Positions 51,004 to 59,599 of a stretch of 61,849 nt of DNA are shown here, piece after piece. This DNA comes from Candidatus Obscuribacterales bacterium (lineage in GTDB: Bacteria > Cyanobacteriota > Vampirovibrionia > Obscuribacterales > Obscuribacteraceae), in NCBI GenBank assembly GCA_019745505.1, contig JAIETE010000069.1, positions 1 to 61,849 on the forward strand. The letters run 5' to 3'. How positions within the stretch are numbered: position 1 is the first letter of the stretch; each line of letters begins with the position of its first letter. The translations under genes were made by a program, and so were the position numbers. The notes under the pieces are model-generated. The model saw only the letters and a program-made list of their open reading frames with translations, ran no database searches and was not told the DNA's origin.

Positions 51004-51018
51004 TAGACTGGTCGTCTA
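51004..51018. promoter_or_regulatory. TetR operator copy 1
   Basis: TAGACTGGTCGTCTA has TAGAC/GTCTA arms around five bases, 28 bases upstream of the TetR start and overlapping the stop codon of the gene at 51016. It differs by one base from the copy at 51319-51333. Confidence 0.7.
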
Positions 51019-51288
51019 CTTTGCGGCGTAAAAAAGGTTGCGTTGAGTTCGACCATCCATTTTGAAATTCTTCTTGGTTTGTGCAACACCAGCGGTTTTC
51101 GGTGATCTGGCAACGAATGCGTGTTGCATCTTGGTTCGGTAAAACGGGATCAAATCAAGCAACAGCGCATAGATCAACATGGCACTCGTCAGCATTGTCA
51201 TCGGATAAACAACCATAAATGACATGGGATCTTGCTCGATAGCTCGGTAGAGCCCTTCTAGAAGATTGAAGACATCTGGGAAACTCAT
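51016..51288 (-). CDS. Small single-span membrane protein under TetR control
   Basis: 90 residues from the ATG ending at 51288 (GAGG eight bases upstream; a GTG 24 bases earlier is possible). One membrane segment (FMVVYPMTMLTSAMLIYALLLDLIPF), then a basic cytoplasmic tail. No family recognised. It has a textbook promoter at 51315-51343 and shares the TetR operator, and TetR follows 39 bases downstream, so both form one autoregulated unit. Confidence 0.68.
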   Translation of the reverse strand: MSFPDVFNLLEGLYRAIEQDPMSFMVVYPMTMLTSAMLIYALLLDLIPFYRTKMQHAFVARSPKTAGVAQTKKNFKMDGRTQRNLFYAAK

Positions 51289-51314
51289 TTGCTTGACCTC
51301 GTCTGTATGCACTC

Positions 51315-51343
51315 ATATTAGACCGGTCGTCTAGTTCTGTCAA
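51315..51343 (-). promoter_or_regulatory. Sigma-70 promoter with TetR operator in the spacer
   Basis: Minus strand: TTGACA, 17 bases, TAATAT. The operator TAGACCGGTCGTCTA (51319-51333) fills the spacer and overlaps the -10 box, so bound repressor would block RNA polymerase. Confidence 0.8.
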
Positions 51344-51458
51344 CCCCTTTTGCCCGATCGGCGGAAAGCATTGAATGGTAGGCGTTTTCGGAGCATTGGT
51401 TCAGCTGGCTTAATGGGAGCCGTTACATATATAAGGATTGGGAGGTACCATAGCCCGT

Positions 51459-52565
51459 ATGAAGCGCCGTATCCACCTATCGAAGTTTCTCCGGGCCGAG
51501 GAGACCCTGTCTTGGGCATCCAAGTGTCTCGGCGCTGCACTGGAGTTTTGTGCGGGGCTCAGGTCTGGTTTCGTTCTAATTCTTTGTATCGCCCTTTGCC
51601 TTTGCACGGCCCCACGTGCTTTTGATATTTTGAGCGGCTGCTTTATATTGCCCGCGCATGCTGTTGCTCCTACATGGGCCGAACTTATGACTGCCGGAAG
51701 GCATGCTCATATGACGGGGAATTTTGAAGCAGCCAAGGAGTGTCTGAAAGCTGCATTAAGAGAAGCCCAGAGCGAGAAGAACGATGCAATGCAGGCGCAA
51801 TCGTATCTCTGGTTGGGGCGCGTGTATGAATCGACAAATCAGTGGGACTTTGCCGAGCAAATGCTTTCGAAGGGCAATGCAATCAGTGTGAAAGCAAAAG
51901 CGCTTGATCCGGAAATCATGATTGCGCTTCGTCATGAGCTTGAGAATGCGCTTCATAAGCAGGGCAAGATAGATGCGATTCACTCACTGCGGCGTTCTCA
52001 AGGAAATCGCGATAATCAATATATTCGGGAGGTCAAGCCGAGTCTATTCATGCGCGGACGTGAATTCTTCGCTGATAAGAACTTTTCCAAGGCTGAGGTG
52101 ACACTGCAAAGAGCTCTTCAAGCCTATCGAGACGCCAATGATACGGAAATTCCTCAAGCAATGATGTGCATAGACATGCTCTATCAGATCTATCGCGATC
52201 AAAAAGAATGGGCTAAAGCCGAGCATTTAATAGATCAGGGGCTTGCCGATCTCCGGCGTCGCAGGGCTGCCGGCAGCGAGTACAGTTTGAAAGCAGCTAA
52301 TCTGATGTTCTACCGAAGCGCGATTCTCGATATGCAGGGGCATACGAAGGAAGCTGCAACGGAAGCAGACAAAGGCTTTGCAATCTACAAAAATCTGAAG
52401 ACTGATCCTCAGGTGATTCAAACGCTATTTTTGCGCTGGGATCTGACCGGAAAGGTAAAGGAAGTGGCTCGTCTGCGTGAGCACTACGCAAAAATTGCAG
52501 CAAGCCTGCCGAAAGTTCAAAAGTCAGGGTGGGTCGAATATCCTGAAGAGCGGCAACAAAAATAG
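51459..52565 (+). CDS. Exported TPR-repeat protein
   Basis: 368 residues from the ATG at 51459; GGGAGG lies 13 bases upstream, farther than usual, and a TTG at 51438 is an alternative. A long n-region precedes the hydrophobic signal (GFVLILCIALCLCTAPRAFDI, about 38-58). The mature part holds about six TPR hairpins (AHMTGNFEAAKECLKAALREA, YLWLGRVYESTNQWDFAEQML, FSKAEVTLQRALQAYRDAND, WAKAEHLIDQGLADL). Probable periplasmic scaffold. Convergent with 52601. Confidence 0.78.
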   Translation: MKRRIHLSKFLRAEETLSWASKCLGAALEFCAGLRSGFVLILCIALCLCTAPRAFDILSGCFILPAHAVAPTWAELMTAGRHAHMTGNFEAAKECLKAALREAQSEKNDAMQAQSYLWLGRVYESTNQWDFAEQMLSKGNAISVKAKALDPEIMIALRHELENALHKQGKIDAIHSLRRSQGNRDNQYIREVKPSLFMRGREFFADKNFSKAEVTLQRALQAYRDANDTEIPQAMMCIDMLYQIYRDQKEWAKAEHLIDQGLADLRRRRAAGSEYSLKAANLMFYRSAILDMQGHTKEAATEADKGFAIYKNLKTDPQVIQTLFLRWDLTGKVKEVARLREHYAKIAASLPKVQKSGWVEYPEERQQK

Positions 52566-52600
52566 CTTGTGCGTTGAAGGCGGAGAGTTTTTGCTCTGCT

Positions 52601-53512
52601 TTATGAAAGTTGTTTGCCTTCCAGAACGTTGAGCTTTTCCAACAAGTCTTTTCCTTCTCTTCTCGCGCAGACTTGTTTATAGAGCAGCGCACCACCCACG
52701 GTGATTACCGCCGACATAAAACCATCCAGCGGCGAGGCGAAAACTGCCGCCCCTAAGCCTGAGGCAAAATACCAGAGTGCTTCCTTTGGCAGGGACGATT
52801 CAAATGCAAGCAGTCCAATGACCGGACCGCCAACACAGAAATACACGACGGACATTAGTGTCAGTGTGATAGTTATGTATATGCTGTCTTGGAATGACAA
52901 TGACAGAAAGCGCGAGCAGGCTTTTGCTATGGAGGCATTTTCAAAAATCACATAAGCCATGAAATATGCGTTTAGTATAATGACCCAGAGAAACGGCATT
53001 AGGAGTGACAATTCTAATCCGGACAGAAACATTTCCCAGTAGACCAATGCATATGAGTCTGCTGCGTGCTCCGAAATGTGTCCCACTTTTGCTGCCAGGA
53101 TAGAGAGAAAATTCTCGAACACTTCAAAGATGATGACTGGAATAGACAGTACTAGAATCAGCCACATTTTCTTTTGCGCTGCCTTCAAGCCTTCCTGAAT
53201 TGAATCCGCTAGCCCGGCGAGATAATAGATAAGCGCGAACTTCCTGACGGATATTTCCCAGATGGAGAAAAAAATCAGTACGCATCCTGCGGATATTATC
53301 CAGAAATTGGTCGATGCGGAAAAATCGCTTGTATAGGTTTCTGGATCCCAAAATGCGCAAGGAATCGCCAGCCAATAGAAGAAAGTAGGCAAAAAGAAGA
53401 ATCGACCAAGTGATAGCCAGTTGGCGCGACATATTCGCACGGCGCGCCCAACTAAATCGCCCGCTGTTAACAGGTTGTCCGGAAGTTCGACTTTGACTGC
53501 TTTGTTAATCAC
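52601..53512 (-). CDS. Hypothetical polytopic membrane protein
   Basis: About 303 residues from the GTG ending at 53512, which overlaps the stop of the upstream gene by 8 bases; an ATG at 53560 is an alternative with a larger overlap. Six or so membrane segments (LGRFFFLPTFFYWLAIPC, FWIISAGCVLIFFSIWEI, MWLILVLSIPVIIFEVFEN, LLMPFLWVIILNAYFMAYVIF, ITLTLMSVVYFCVGGPVIGLLAF, GFMSAVITVGGALLY). The pattern resembles membrane proteins of the 'glycerophosphoryl diester phosphodiesterase membrane domain' type, only loosely. Translationally coupled to the YchJ-like gene. Confidence 0.7.
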   Translation of the reverse strand: MINKAVKVELPDNLLTAGDLVGRAVRICRANWLSLGRFFFLPTFFYWLAIPCAFWDPETYTSDFSASTNFWIISAGCVLIFFSIWEISVRKFALIYYLAGLADSIQEGLKAAQKKMWLILVLSIPVIIFEVFENFLSILAAKVGHISEHAADSYALVYWEMFLSGLELSLLMPFLWVIILNAYFMAYVIFENASIAKACSRFLSLSFQDSIYITITLTLMSVVYFCVGGPVIGLLAFESSLPKEALWYFASGLGAAVFASPLDGFMSAVITVGGALLYKQVCARREGKDLLEKLNVLEGKQLS

Positions 53513-53927
53513 CGCCGTCTTCGCCCTTGATTTCACCGGACTTATACAGCCAGCGTCCATCTTCTTTTACAAAGAAACTCTTCTCGCTAAAAGTCGCATC
53601 ATTAACGCCTTGGCGCAGATGAGCAGTGAAAGTGACCGTGGCGGATTCATCTCCATCGACGAACTCATTGATTGTTAAATGATCGAAATTGGTTGCTCTC
53701 GAAAAGCCTTCGATGCTTTCCTTCCATTTCGCGCGGTCTTTGGAAAATTCGGGATGTTCGCTGTGCGTGGTCTCAATTATATAGTCGGCAAGTCCAAGCG
53801 CATACGCTGCAAAGCGAGACCGCATGAGATGCAATGCATCTTCTGCCGGGAGTCCGTCATGATATGACTTGCAGCATTTGTGATAGAGAGCTTTGCTTGC
53901 GCATGGGCACCGCTCGAACTTGCTCAT
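53505..53927 (-). CDS. YchJ-like SEC-C motif protein (UPF0225)
   Basis: 140 residues from the ATG ending at 53927. The N-terminus FERCPCASKALYHKCCKSYHDG is the zinc-binding SEC-C motif. The rest (LMRSRFAAYALGLADYIIETTHSE ... DHLTINEFVDGDESATVTFTAHLR ... GRWLYKSGEI) is the NTF2-like YchJ middle domain. Family function is unknown. It overlaps the next gene and lies 22 bases after the end of the Met/Gly-rich protein gene. Confidence 0.9.
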   Translation of the reverse strand: MSKFERCPCASKALYHKCCKSYHDGLPAEDALHLMRSRFAAYALGLADYIIETTHSEHPEFSKDRAKWKESIEGFSRATNFDHLTINEFVDGDESATVTFTAHLRQGVNDATFSEKSFFVKEDGRWLYKSGEIKGEDGGD

Positions 53928-53949
53928 TTGTGTCTGCCGAGTGCTCCGC

Positions 53950-54783
53950 TTACTTGCCGTATTGGCTCTCCATTGCCTTTTCCAGGTCGGACATTGTGTT
54001 TGTCTTTGCTGGCGTTGTTTGCTTCGGCGCAAAAGGTGAGCCTGCTCTTGGTGCAGTCATCTTGGGTTGCATTCTTCCCATCATACCTGCTCCACCAGAC
54101 ATGCCCATGCCGCCGGGCTTACCCATTCCGGACATTCCCATGCTCGACATTCCCATGCCCGAACCTAATCCCATTCCCATTCCACCGGGTCTGTTCATGC
54201 CCATGCCTGGGCGTCTCATACCCATCATGCCGGGCATCCCCATACCCATTCCATGATTCATTTGATTTCGTTTCATTGTGTTGCTGAATGCCGCATCTTG
54301 CTGCATCATCTTAGCGAAGAGTCCGCTCTGGGCGCCCATACCCGCTCCAGGTCCGCCACCCATTCCTGGCATCATATTTGGTGCGCCGCCTTGTCGTTGC
54401 CGCATCAGTTGCATGAGGGAATTGCCGCCGCCACCGCTGCTCTGCATCCTTGCCATCTTCGCTTTCATCAATTGCATCATCTGGGAGCTGCCGCCGCCAT
54501 GGCCGGCATAGCCGCCCATGTTGCTGGGGCGTCTGCCGCCCATCATGTTCGCATAGCCCGGCATACCACTAGAGCTACCCCGGGCATAGCCGCTACCTGT
54601 GCTGTAGGTCGGGCGTTTGCCTTGCTCAAACTGATTGAGCATTTGGGACATCCGAGCCTGGCTGGTTGAACTTTGGGCAGAAACAGGCAGCCCAGCCAGT
54701 ATTAGCGCTAGCGAGATGAAAAACGTGCCGCTGTATATCATGTAAACCGTTGGAGCCCAATGTTTTTGGGGATTCGCGTTCAT
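53950..54783 (-). CDS. Exported Met/Gly-rich low-complexity protein
   Basis: 277 residues from the ATG ending at 54783 (GAGG four bases upstream). Signal peptide about 14-36 (YSGTFFISLALILAGLPVSAQ). The mature chain is dominated by Gly, Met, Arg and Pro, with GMGMGMPGMMGMRRPGMGMN and GMGMSSMGMSGMGKPGGMGM as core repeats and more helical Met/Gln parts before (SSQMMQLMKAKMARMQ). It ends in MSDLEKAMESQYGK. Met-rich exported repeats often bind copper or silver; here that is conjecture. Divergent from the thioredoxin-like gene at 54922. Confidence 0.75.
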   Translation of the reverse strand: MNANPQKHWAPTVYMIYSGTFFISLALILAGLPVSAQSSTSQARMSQMLNQFEQGKRPTYSTGSGYARGSSSGMPGYANMMGGRRPSNMGGYAGHGGGSSQMMQLMKAKMARMQSSGGGGNSLMQLMRQRQGGAPNMMPGMGGGPGAGMGAQSGLFAKMMQQDAAFSNTMKRNQMNHGMGMGMPGMMGMRRPGMGMNRPGGMGMGLGSGMGMSSMGMSGMGKPGGMGMSGGAGMMGRMQPKMTAPRAGSPFAPKQTTPAKTNTMSDLEKAMESQYGK

Positions 54784-54921
54784 TTTGCCTCGGTTTATTA
54801 AAAGACTAACTAAAGGGATTGTTCCCCGCAGAAGGTAACTTTCCGCGACTTTTAGGAACATATGAATCAATAGCTCAGGCAGTGGGTACGTAGACACAGG
54901 CACTAAACCGCTGGTCTGAAA

Positions 54922-56037
54922 ATGCAACGAATCGGTTTCAAAATACTCAGCTTCATGCTGTTGTTGTTTTTCCTGACGAGCACGCCGTGCTATTCGGATA
55001 GTATCAATTGGCGGACCGACATAGCCTCTGCTGCTGCTGAAGCAAAAAATTCCAATCGCTTCATGTTCGTGGAGATTGGAGCACCGTGGTGTCCAGCATG
55101 CCGTCGTCTTGAGAAATTGATGCACGACAGGCGTGTAGGTGAATGGGTCAATCCACGCTTCGTGAGCGTACACCTGAGTGCTGATGATCCCGGTGGAAAG
55201 GCGCTGTTGAACAAGTTTGGCATGCGAGGAATACCCGCGCTGATTGTATTTACACCTGCGGGCAAATTCTCGGACAAGATGTCCGGCGGACCTTCTGATA
55301 TCGATGGGCTCAAGCACTTCTTAACCAAGTTGGCTGGAGGTGAAGCTGCACTCGCGACGGTTGGAAACCCAGCTGGTGGTATTCCTGGCGCTTTCCAGCA
55401 AGGCGATCCTGTCTACCCGGGAGGCACTACCAACGGTGCATATCCTAATCAGGCTCATCCTAATCAGGCTTATTCACAAGGTTATCCCACGAACCAAACT
55501 GCAGGTCAGAACTATTTGCCCCCCGACCAGCAAGGATACAATTTGCCGCCACAGGGGTATCAATGGCAGCCTCAAGCCGTTCAGTCTCAGCAGCAGTATA
55601 ATTTCTCACCCCAGTCAAACTCCGCGAATGCCCCGCTTCAACAATTTCAGCAACCTCCGATGCAGTGGCAGGGACAGCAGCAGCCCAATCAGCAGCCGGG
55701 GCAGTTTCAGCAACCGGGGCAGTTTCAGCAACCGGGGCAGTTTCAGCAGCCGGGGCAGTTTCAGCAACCAGGACAGTTTCAGCAGCCGGGACAGTTTCAA
55801 CAGCCGGGGCAGTTTCAGCAACCGGGACAGTTTCAACAGCCGGGGCAGTTTCAGCAACCAGGGCAGTTTCAACAACCGGGGCAGTTTCAGCAGCCGGGGC
55901 AGTTTCAACAGCCGGGTCAGTTTCAGCAACCAGGGCAGTTTCAGCAGCCGGGGCAGTTTCAACAACCAGGACAGTTTCAACAACCGGTACAGTTTCAACC
56001 GCAGTATGCACCTCCGCCGAATCAGCAGCAGAGATAG
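54922..56037 (+). CDS. Exported thioredoxin-fold protein with FQQPGQ repeat tail
   Basis: 371 residues. Signal peptide about 5-26 (KILSFMLLLFFLTSTPCYS). Thioredoxin domain about 30-140: FMFVEIGAPWCPACRRLEKLM, with a WCPAC active site, and a cis-Pro segment GMRGIPALIVF. This is the DsbD-C/thioredoxin_7 type, a periplasmic thiol reductase or oxidase. After a Pro/Gln/Asn-rich linker, the tail has 16 exact PGQFQQ hexapeptides and a final PVQFQP (55696-56001). The repeat is probably a flexible spacer or surface adhesion element. Confidence 0.88.
   Translation: MQRIGFKILSFMLLLFFLTSTPCYSDSINWRTDIASAAAEAKNSNRFMFVEIGAPWCPACRRLEKLMHDRRVGEWVNPRFVSVHLSADDPGGKALLNKFGMRGIPALIVFTPAGKFSDKMSGGPSDIDGLKHFLTKLAGGEAALATVGNPAGGIPGAFQQGDPVYPGGTTNGAYPNQAHPNQAYSQGYPTNQTAGQNYLPPDQQGYNLPPQGYQWQPQAVQSQQQYNFSPQSNSANAPLQQFQQPPMQWQGQQQPNQQPGQFQQPGQFQQPGQFQQPGQFQQPGQFQQPGQFQQPGQFQQPGQFQQPGQFQQPGQFQQPGQFQQPGQFQQPGQFQQPGQFQQPGQFQQPGQFQQPVQFQPQYAPPPNQQQR
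55696..56001 (+). repeat. 18-bp coding tandem repeat, 17 units
   Basis: Sixteen near-identical 18-base units plus one variant encode PGQFQQ. Synonymous changes (CCG/CCA, GGG/GGA, CAG/CAA) differ from unit to unit while the protein stays constant, so the repeat is under protein-level selection rather than freshly duplicated. The period keeps all other frames open, which explains long antisense ORFs here. Confidence 0.95.
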
Positions 56038-56288
56038 GTGGCACCTGTTTTAGAGAAAAATGTCGTGGCTTTGGAACTCGAGGTCCTGCTGGGTTCTTTT
56101 GGTGGGAACGTTTTGGCTACCTGCGCAGTCATGCTTAGCGCATAAGTGTCGCCAAATGGGCGCAAGAAACTGCAGCACATAGACAGTGCAAGTAATCCAC
56201 ACAGATAAAACACGCAAATAAGCCATACAGAGAAGCGACGCACCGAAGCCGCTCAGCAGATGTAACCGGGAACAGCAGAGGAATTAGT

Positions 56289-56774
56289 ATGTTTGAGTTG
56301 CAAACGCCATGGACGGAGCTAGTGATTCGGTGCATGCTACTGTATTGCTTTATTTTGTCAATTCTGCGCATGGCAAATCGTGAGGGCGGTCAGTTGTCTC
56401 CTGTCGATCAGGTGGTGCTGTTTACCGTTGGAGATTTGATTGCTTCTGCGGCTATTAAGAACGATGACTCACTTTTGGCTGCGTTTATTGCGATGTCTGT
56501 ATTTGTCGGTATGAGCTATATCGTCAATACACTCTCATACAAATTCAAGCCAATTGCGAAGGCGCTGCAAGGTGCCCCACTGGTTTTGGTGCACAATGGC
56601 GAAATCAAATGGGACAACATGGAAAAGGAAAAAATTTCCAAGAATGAATTGATGGAATCAATTCGTGCCGCAGGTCATGCGTCTGTTGCCAACGTGCAAG
56701 TCGCTATGCTCGAAGCTAACGGAACTATTTCTGTAATCAGCAGACCGAACACTGAGCCTCAGCAAACCATGTAA
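56289..56774 (+). CDS. DUF421 (YetF/YcaP-like) membrane protein
   Basis: 161 residues. Three membrane segments (VIRCMLLYCFILSILRMA, VVLFTVGDLIASAAIKN, AFIAMSVFVGMSYIVNTL), then the typical cytoplasmic domain: LQGAPLVLVHNGEIKWDNMEKEKISKNELMESIRAAGH and VQVAMLEANGTISVI. Slightly short for the family. DUF421 proteins occur with DUF4239 or sporulation/stress genes; role unknown. The next gene (56861) is indeed a DUF4239 protein on the same strand. Confidence 0.88.
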   Translation: MFELQTPWTELVIRCMLLYCFILSILRMANREGGQLSPVDQVVLFTVGDLIASAAIKNDDSLLAAFIAMSVFVGMSYIVNTLSYKFKPIAKALQGAPLVLVHNGEIKWDNMEKEKISKNELMESIRAAGHASVANVQVAMLEANGTISVISRPNTEPQQTM

Positions 56775-56860
56775 GACGATATACTTTCCCTGGGCGTCTC
56801 GAATGGTGTGAGCAGGCACCATATGCGGTGGATATGCGCATGCGCGAAGGGTTGAATTGA

Positions 56861-57697
56861 ATGAACGCATATGTCGTTGGATTTTCGGTAATGGCGGCAA
56901 CTTCAGTGCTTGCAGTTTGTGGCATGTTGCTGGTTCGCAGAATCGTCGGCGTGGAGAAATTAAGGAGCTTCAATGAGGTTGCCGGTAACAGCTTCCAGGT
57001 TGTCGGCACTTTTTATGCCGTCCTTCTTGGTCTCATTGTTGTCGACGCTATGACCGATATGTCGGATTTGCGCAGTGTTGTCGAGCAGGAGGCTAATGCT
57101 GCTGCTGATATCTACATCTTGTCTCGCGGTTTGCCCGAACCACAGCAGAAGAAGATTCAAGAGCTTACAAGCGGTTATGTCGATACGGTGATCGACGAAG
57201 AGTGGCCCGCGATGAGAGAAGCCAGAGTCAGTACAAAGGCAATTGTTCAGGTTAATGAGCTCTGGAATACGATTATTGACTTTAAGCCTGCTGTCGACGA
57301 TCAGAAAGACATTCGCCAATTGTGTTTGGAGAGAGTATCGGAATTGGGCGATAGTCGCCGCTCGCGATTGATTACTAGCTCGCACGGTGTTTCGACTGAG
57401 CTTTGGACGGTCCTCATCATTGGCGGGATCCTTACTTTAGGTTTTTCCTATTTCCTTGGTTTGTCGAGTGTCATTGGGCAGGCTCTAATGACCGTGGTAA
57501 TTGCGAGCACTCTATCGCTGAATGTTTATCTGGTTTTCCTGTTTGGGTATCCGTTTTCTGGTCCGTACTGTGTTGAGCCTGACGGATTTCTTGTCGATAG
57601 ACTTATCTTTCGCATGAGAGGGGGCGGTAAGGAAGACCTGCCCTCCGCGAAGACCATCGATCCTCGCGAGCTGCTCAAGAACCGAGGAAAGCTCTAG
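56861..57697 (+). CDS. DUF4239 membrane protein
   Basis: 278 residues. N-terminal membrane segment (SVMAATSVLAVCGMLLV), then FNEVAGNSFQVVGTFYAVLLGLIVVDAM, the DUF4239 signature, a helical soluble region with EQEANAAADIYILSRGLPEP, and two C-terminal segments (LWTVLIIGGILTLGFSYFLGL, ALMTVVIASTLSLNVYLVFLFGYPFSG). The family is common in Cyanobacteria and relatives and is of unknown function; a bestrophin-like channel has been suggested. Probable operon with DUF421. Confidence 0.9.
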   Translation: MNAYVVGFSVMAATSVLAVCGMLLVRRIVGVEKLRSFNEVAGNSFQVVGTFYAVLLGLIVVDAMTDMSDLRSVVEQEANAAADIYILSRGLPEPQQKKIQELTSGYVDTVIDEEWPAMREARVSTKAIVQVNELWNTIIDFKPAVDDQKDIRQLCLERVSELGDSRRSRLITSSHGVSTELWTVLIIGGILTLGFSYFLGLSSVIGQALMTVVIASTLSLNVYLVFLFGYPFSGPYCVEPDGFLVDRLIFRMRGGGKEDLPSAKTIDPRELLKNRGKL

Positions 57698-57824
57698 CCT
57701 CGGAAAATTATCTAATCGAATGTTTTTCGCAGAAGTGGGAACCACTGGACTTCCTGCTCGTCCCTCGTGACGTTATAGGAATGGCTCTTTCGTCTGAGCT
57801 GTTTTGCAATCCTGGAGGAGCTAG

Positions 57825-58307
57825 ATGAATACTGCTATTAATCGCAGCGTTTTGGCTGGTTTTGCACTGTTGACCATCTTAAGTCCGATGGCTGCGTACG
57901 CCGACCACGATCATGACCGCCATCGCAATAAGAACTGGAATGCGAATTGGAATCGCAATCATAATGCGCAAAAGAAATACTATAAGAACATCGAAAAAGC
58001 GCAGAAGAAGCAGATCAATAACTATCGTAAACTGGCGAATCGCTCGAATCGTGAATATTGGCATACTCATTGGGGAAACAACTGGAACGACCAGCGCGAG
58101 TGGTATCGGCACAATTTGCGCAGTATGCAAATCGATCGTCAGAGACAATTAGATGCTCAGATGCGTGCACAGTACCTGATGTATCGCAACAACAACTACA
58201 ACGGTCCTTACGGTTGGAATATGTACTCTGAGCCTGGCTTCCTCGACTATCTTCATACCCGTAGTCCCGGACTGCTCAATACGATTCGGTCCATGATTGG
58301 CTTTTAG
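57825..58307 (+). CDS. Small exported Asn/Arg/Trp-rich protein
   Basis: 160 residues with an excellent GGAGGAG. Signal peptide 1-26 (VLAGFALLTILSPMAAYA). The mature part is rich in Asn, Arg, His and Trp (RNKNWNANWNRNHNAQKKYYK, REYWHTHWGNNWNDQREWYRHN) and ends GLLNTIRSMIGF. No family recognised; strongly basic, so it could bind anionic surface polymers. A clear terminator follows. Confidence 0.75.
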   Translation: MNTAINRSVLAGFALLTILSPMAAYADHDHDRHRNKNWNANWNRNHNAQKKYYKNIEKAQKKQINNYRKLANRSNREYWHTHWGNNWNDQREWYRHNLRSMQIDRQRQLDAQMRAQYLMYRNNNYNGPYGWNMYSEPGFLDYLHTRSPGLLNTIRSMIGF

Positions 58308-58371
58308 AGCGGCAAAATAATCAAGTTTTCCGAGTGAATGCGAGGTTGTCATTCGGAGGGCTGGTATTCGG

Positions 58372-58410
58372 AAAGCCGGCGGTAGCGTCAAATGCCGCCG
58401 GCTTTCTTGC
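58372..58410 (+). terminator. Intrinsic terminator
   Basis: AAAGCCGGCGG pairs perfectly with CCGCCGGCTTT around a 12-base loop, followed by CTTGCACTTT. It ends the 57825-58307 transcript and isolates the next gene. Confidence 0.8.
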
Positions 58411-58496
58411 ACTTTCTGCTTTTGGTTCGAACCGGCGCAACGACTGTCAATCGTTTAAAATAGGATGATTACATCGTTGTCAACGGGCGTGGTCAG

Positions 58497-59531
58497 ATGA
58501 ATACGAAGCGACTAACATTTGTGGGATTGGTCATAGTCATTGCAGTAACTGTTGGAACATCACCTGCCGACGCTCAATTTTTGAAGAAGCTGCTGCAAGG
58601 CTCCTCGCAGCAAAACGATTATCAAACAAACCCATTCGGCGCAAACCAATTTGGTGGAAATCAGTTTGGTGGAAACCAGTTTGGCGCCAATCAGTTTGGT
58701 CAAACCTATCCAAATTCCGGATTTGGTCAGAATTTTGGTGGTTTCAACCCGGCAGGCGGTTATCCTCGAAATGGCTTCTCTGGTGGGAACATGGGCAACA
58801 TCACGTCCAGCCTCAATACGCTGGACACAAACGCCGATCAGCTCTCCGGAAGAATTCAGCGATTTTTGCAATCTACTGGTCGTTGGGCTCCGCAGCCAAA
58901 AGGCAATGACATGCAGGTTTGTGTAGCCATGCAGGCGCTCAAGCAGCAGATTGGGCAGGCGAAGCGCAGCGCTAGCGGAAATATTACTCCGCAATTTCAA
59001 ATGCAATTGAATCAGTTGCAGCAATCGGCGAATAATTTGGTCAACACGATGCAAGTGGCTGGAATTGACCCAGGGACTCGCGGGCAGGCACAGATGCTGC
59101 GGGATAACATCAGTCAGATGTTGGCGATGTCGAGCATCACTCCTGGTGGCAATGCGATTAATCCGTTTTGGAATATGGGACAGCCTTATGGCGGTAGTCC
59201 TATGCTGCATGTGAATCAATCAGGGCGCGGACAGCTTACTGTGATGGGGCAGCAATACATGCGTTTTCGAGATGTTTCTATCGAAACGATCGATCCGGTT
59301 AGTCGGCGCGTGCGTGCTTCTTTCTCTGGTGGTCGTGATGGTGTCATCTTGTCCGGACCGATAACAAACCAGACTATGAATGGTGTCACTATTGCGGTTG
59401 ATTCCTCCGACAAAGGCGCCGTGAATGGTGTGCTCAATATTGGTTTTGTCTCCAACGGTTCTATCGGAAATATCAGCTCTACCGGTCAAATGAACGGTCA
59501 GGGCTATGCTATCCAGTTCAACGGACAATAG
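58497..59531 (+). CDS. Exported protein with NQFGG repeats
   Basis: 344 residues. Signal peptide 1-26 (LTFVGLVIVIAVTVGTSPADA). A short repeat (GANQFGGNQFGGNQFGANQFG) and a Gly/Asn/Phe-rich region run to about 100. A helical domain (NTLDTNADQLSGRIQRFLQS, MQALKQQIGQAKRS, LNQLQQSANNLVNTMQ) follows. The C-terminal 110 residues are beta-rich (GRGQLTVMGQQYMRFRDVSIETIDP ... GVTIAVDSSDKGAVNGVLNIGF). No known family; likely a surface or matrix protein. Monocistronic after a terminator. Confidence 0.75.
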   Translation: MNTKRLTFVGLVIVIAVTVGTSPADAQFLKKLLQGSSQQNDYQTNPFGANQFGGNQFGGNQFGANQFGQTYPNSGFGQNFGGFNPAGGYPRNGFSGGNMGNITSSLNTLDTNADQLSGRIQRFLQSTGRWAPQPKGNDMQVCVAMQALKQQIGQAKRSASGNITPQFQMQLNQLQQSANNLVNTMQVAGIDPGTRGQAQMLRDNISQMLAMSSITPGGNAINPFWNMGQPYGGSPMLHVNQSGRGQLTVMGQQYMRFRDVSIETIDPVSRRVRASFSGGRDGVILSGPITNQTMNGVTIAVDSSDKGAVNGVLNIGFVSNGSIGNISSTGQMNGQGYAIQFNGQ

Positions 59532-59599
59532 TCTAACGCTTCATGAAATCCCTTAGATGCGGGGTTCCGACCGCGCATTCAATCAGCTAAAATTGTTGA

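Noticed and set aside
55460..56138. Several long ORFs in other frames over the FQQPGQ repeat
   Set aside because: A repeat unit divisible by three without stops keeps every frame open; only the thioredoxin frame has a signal peptide and domain.
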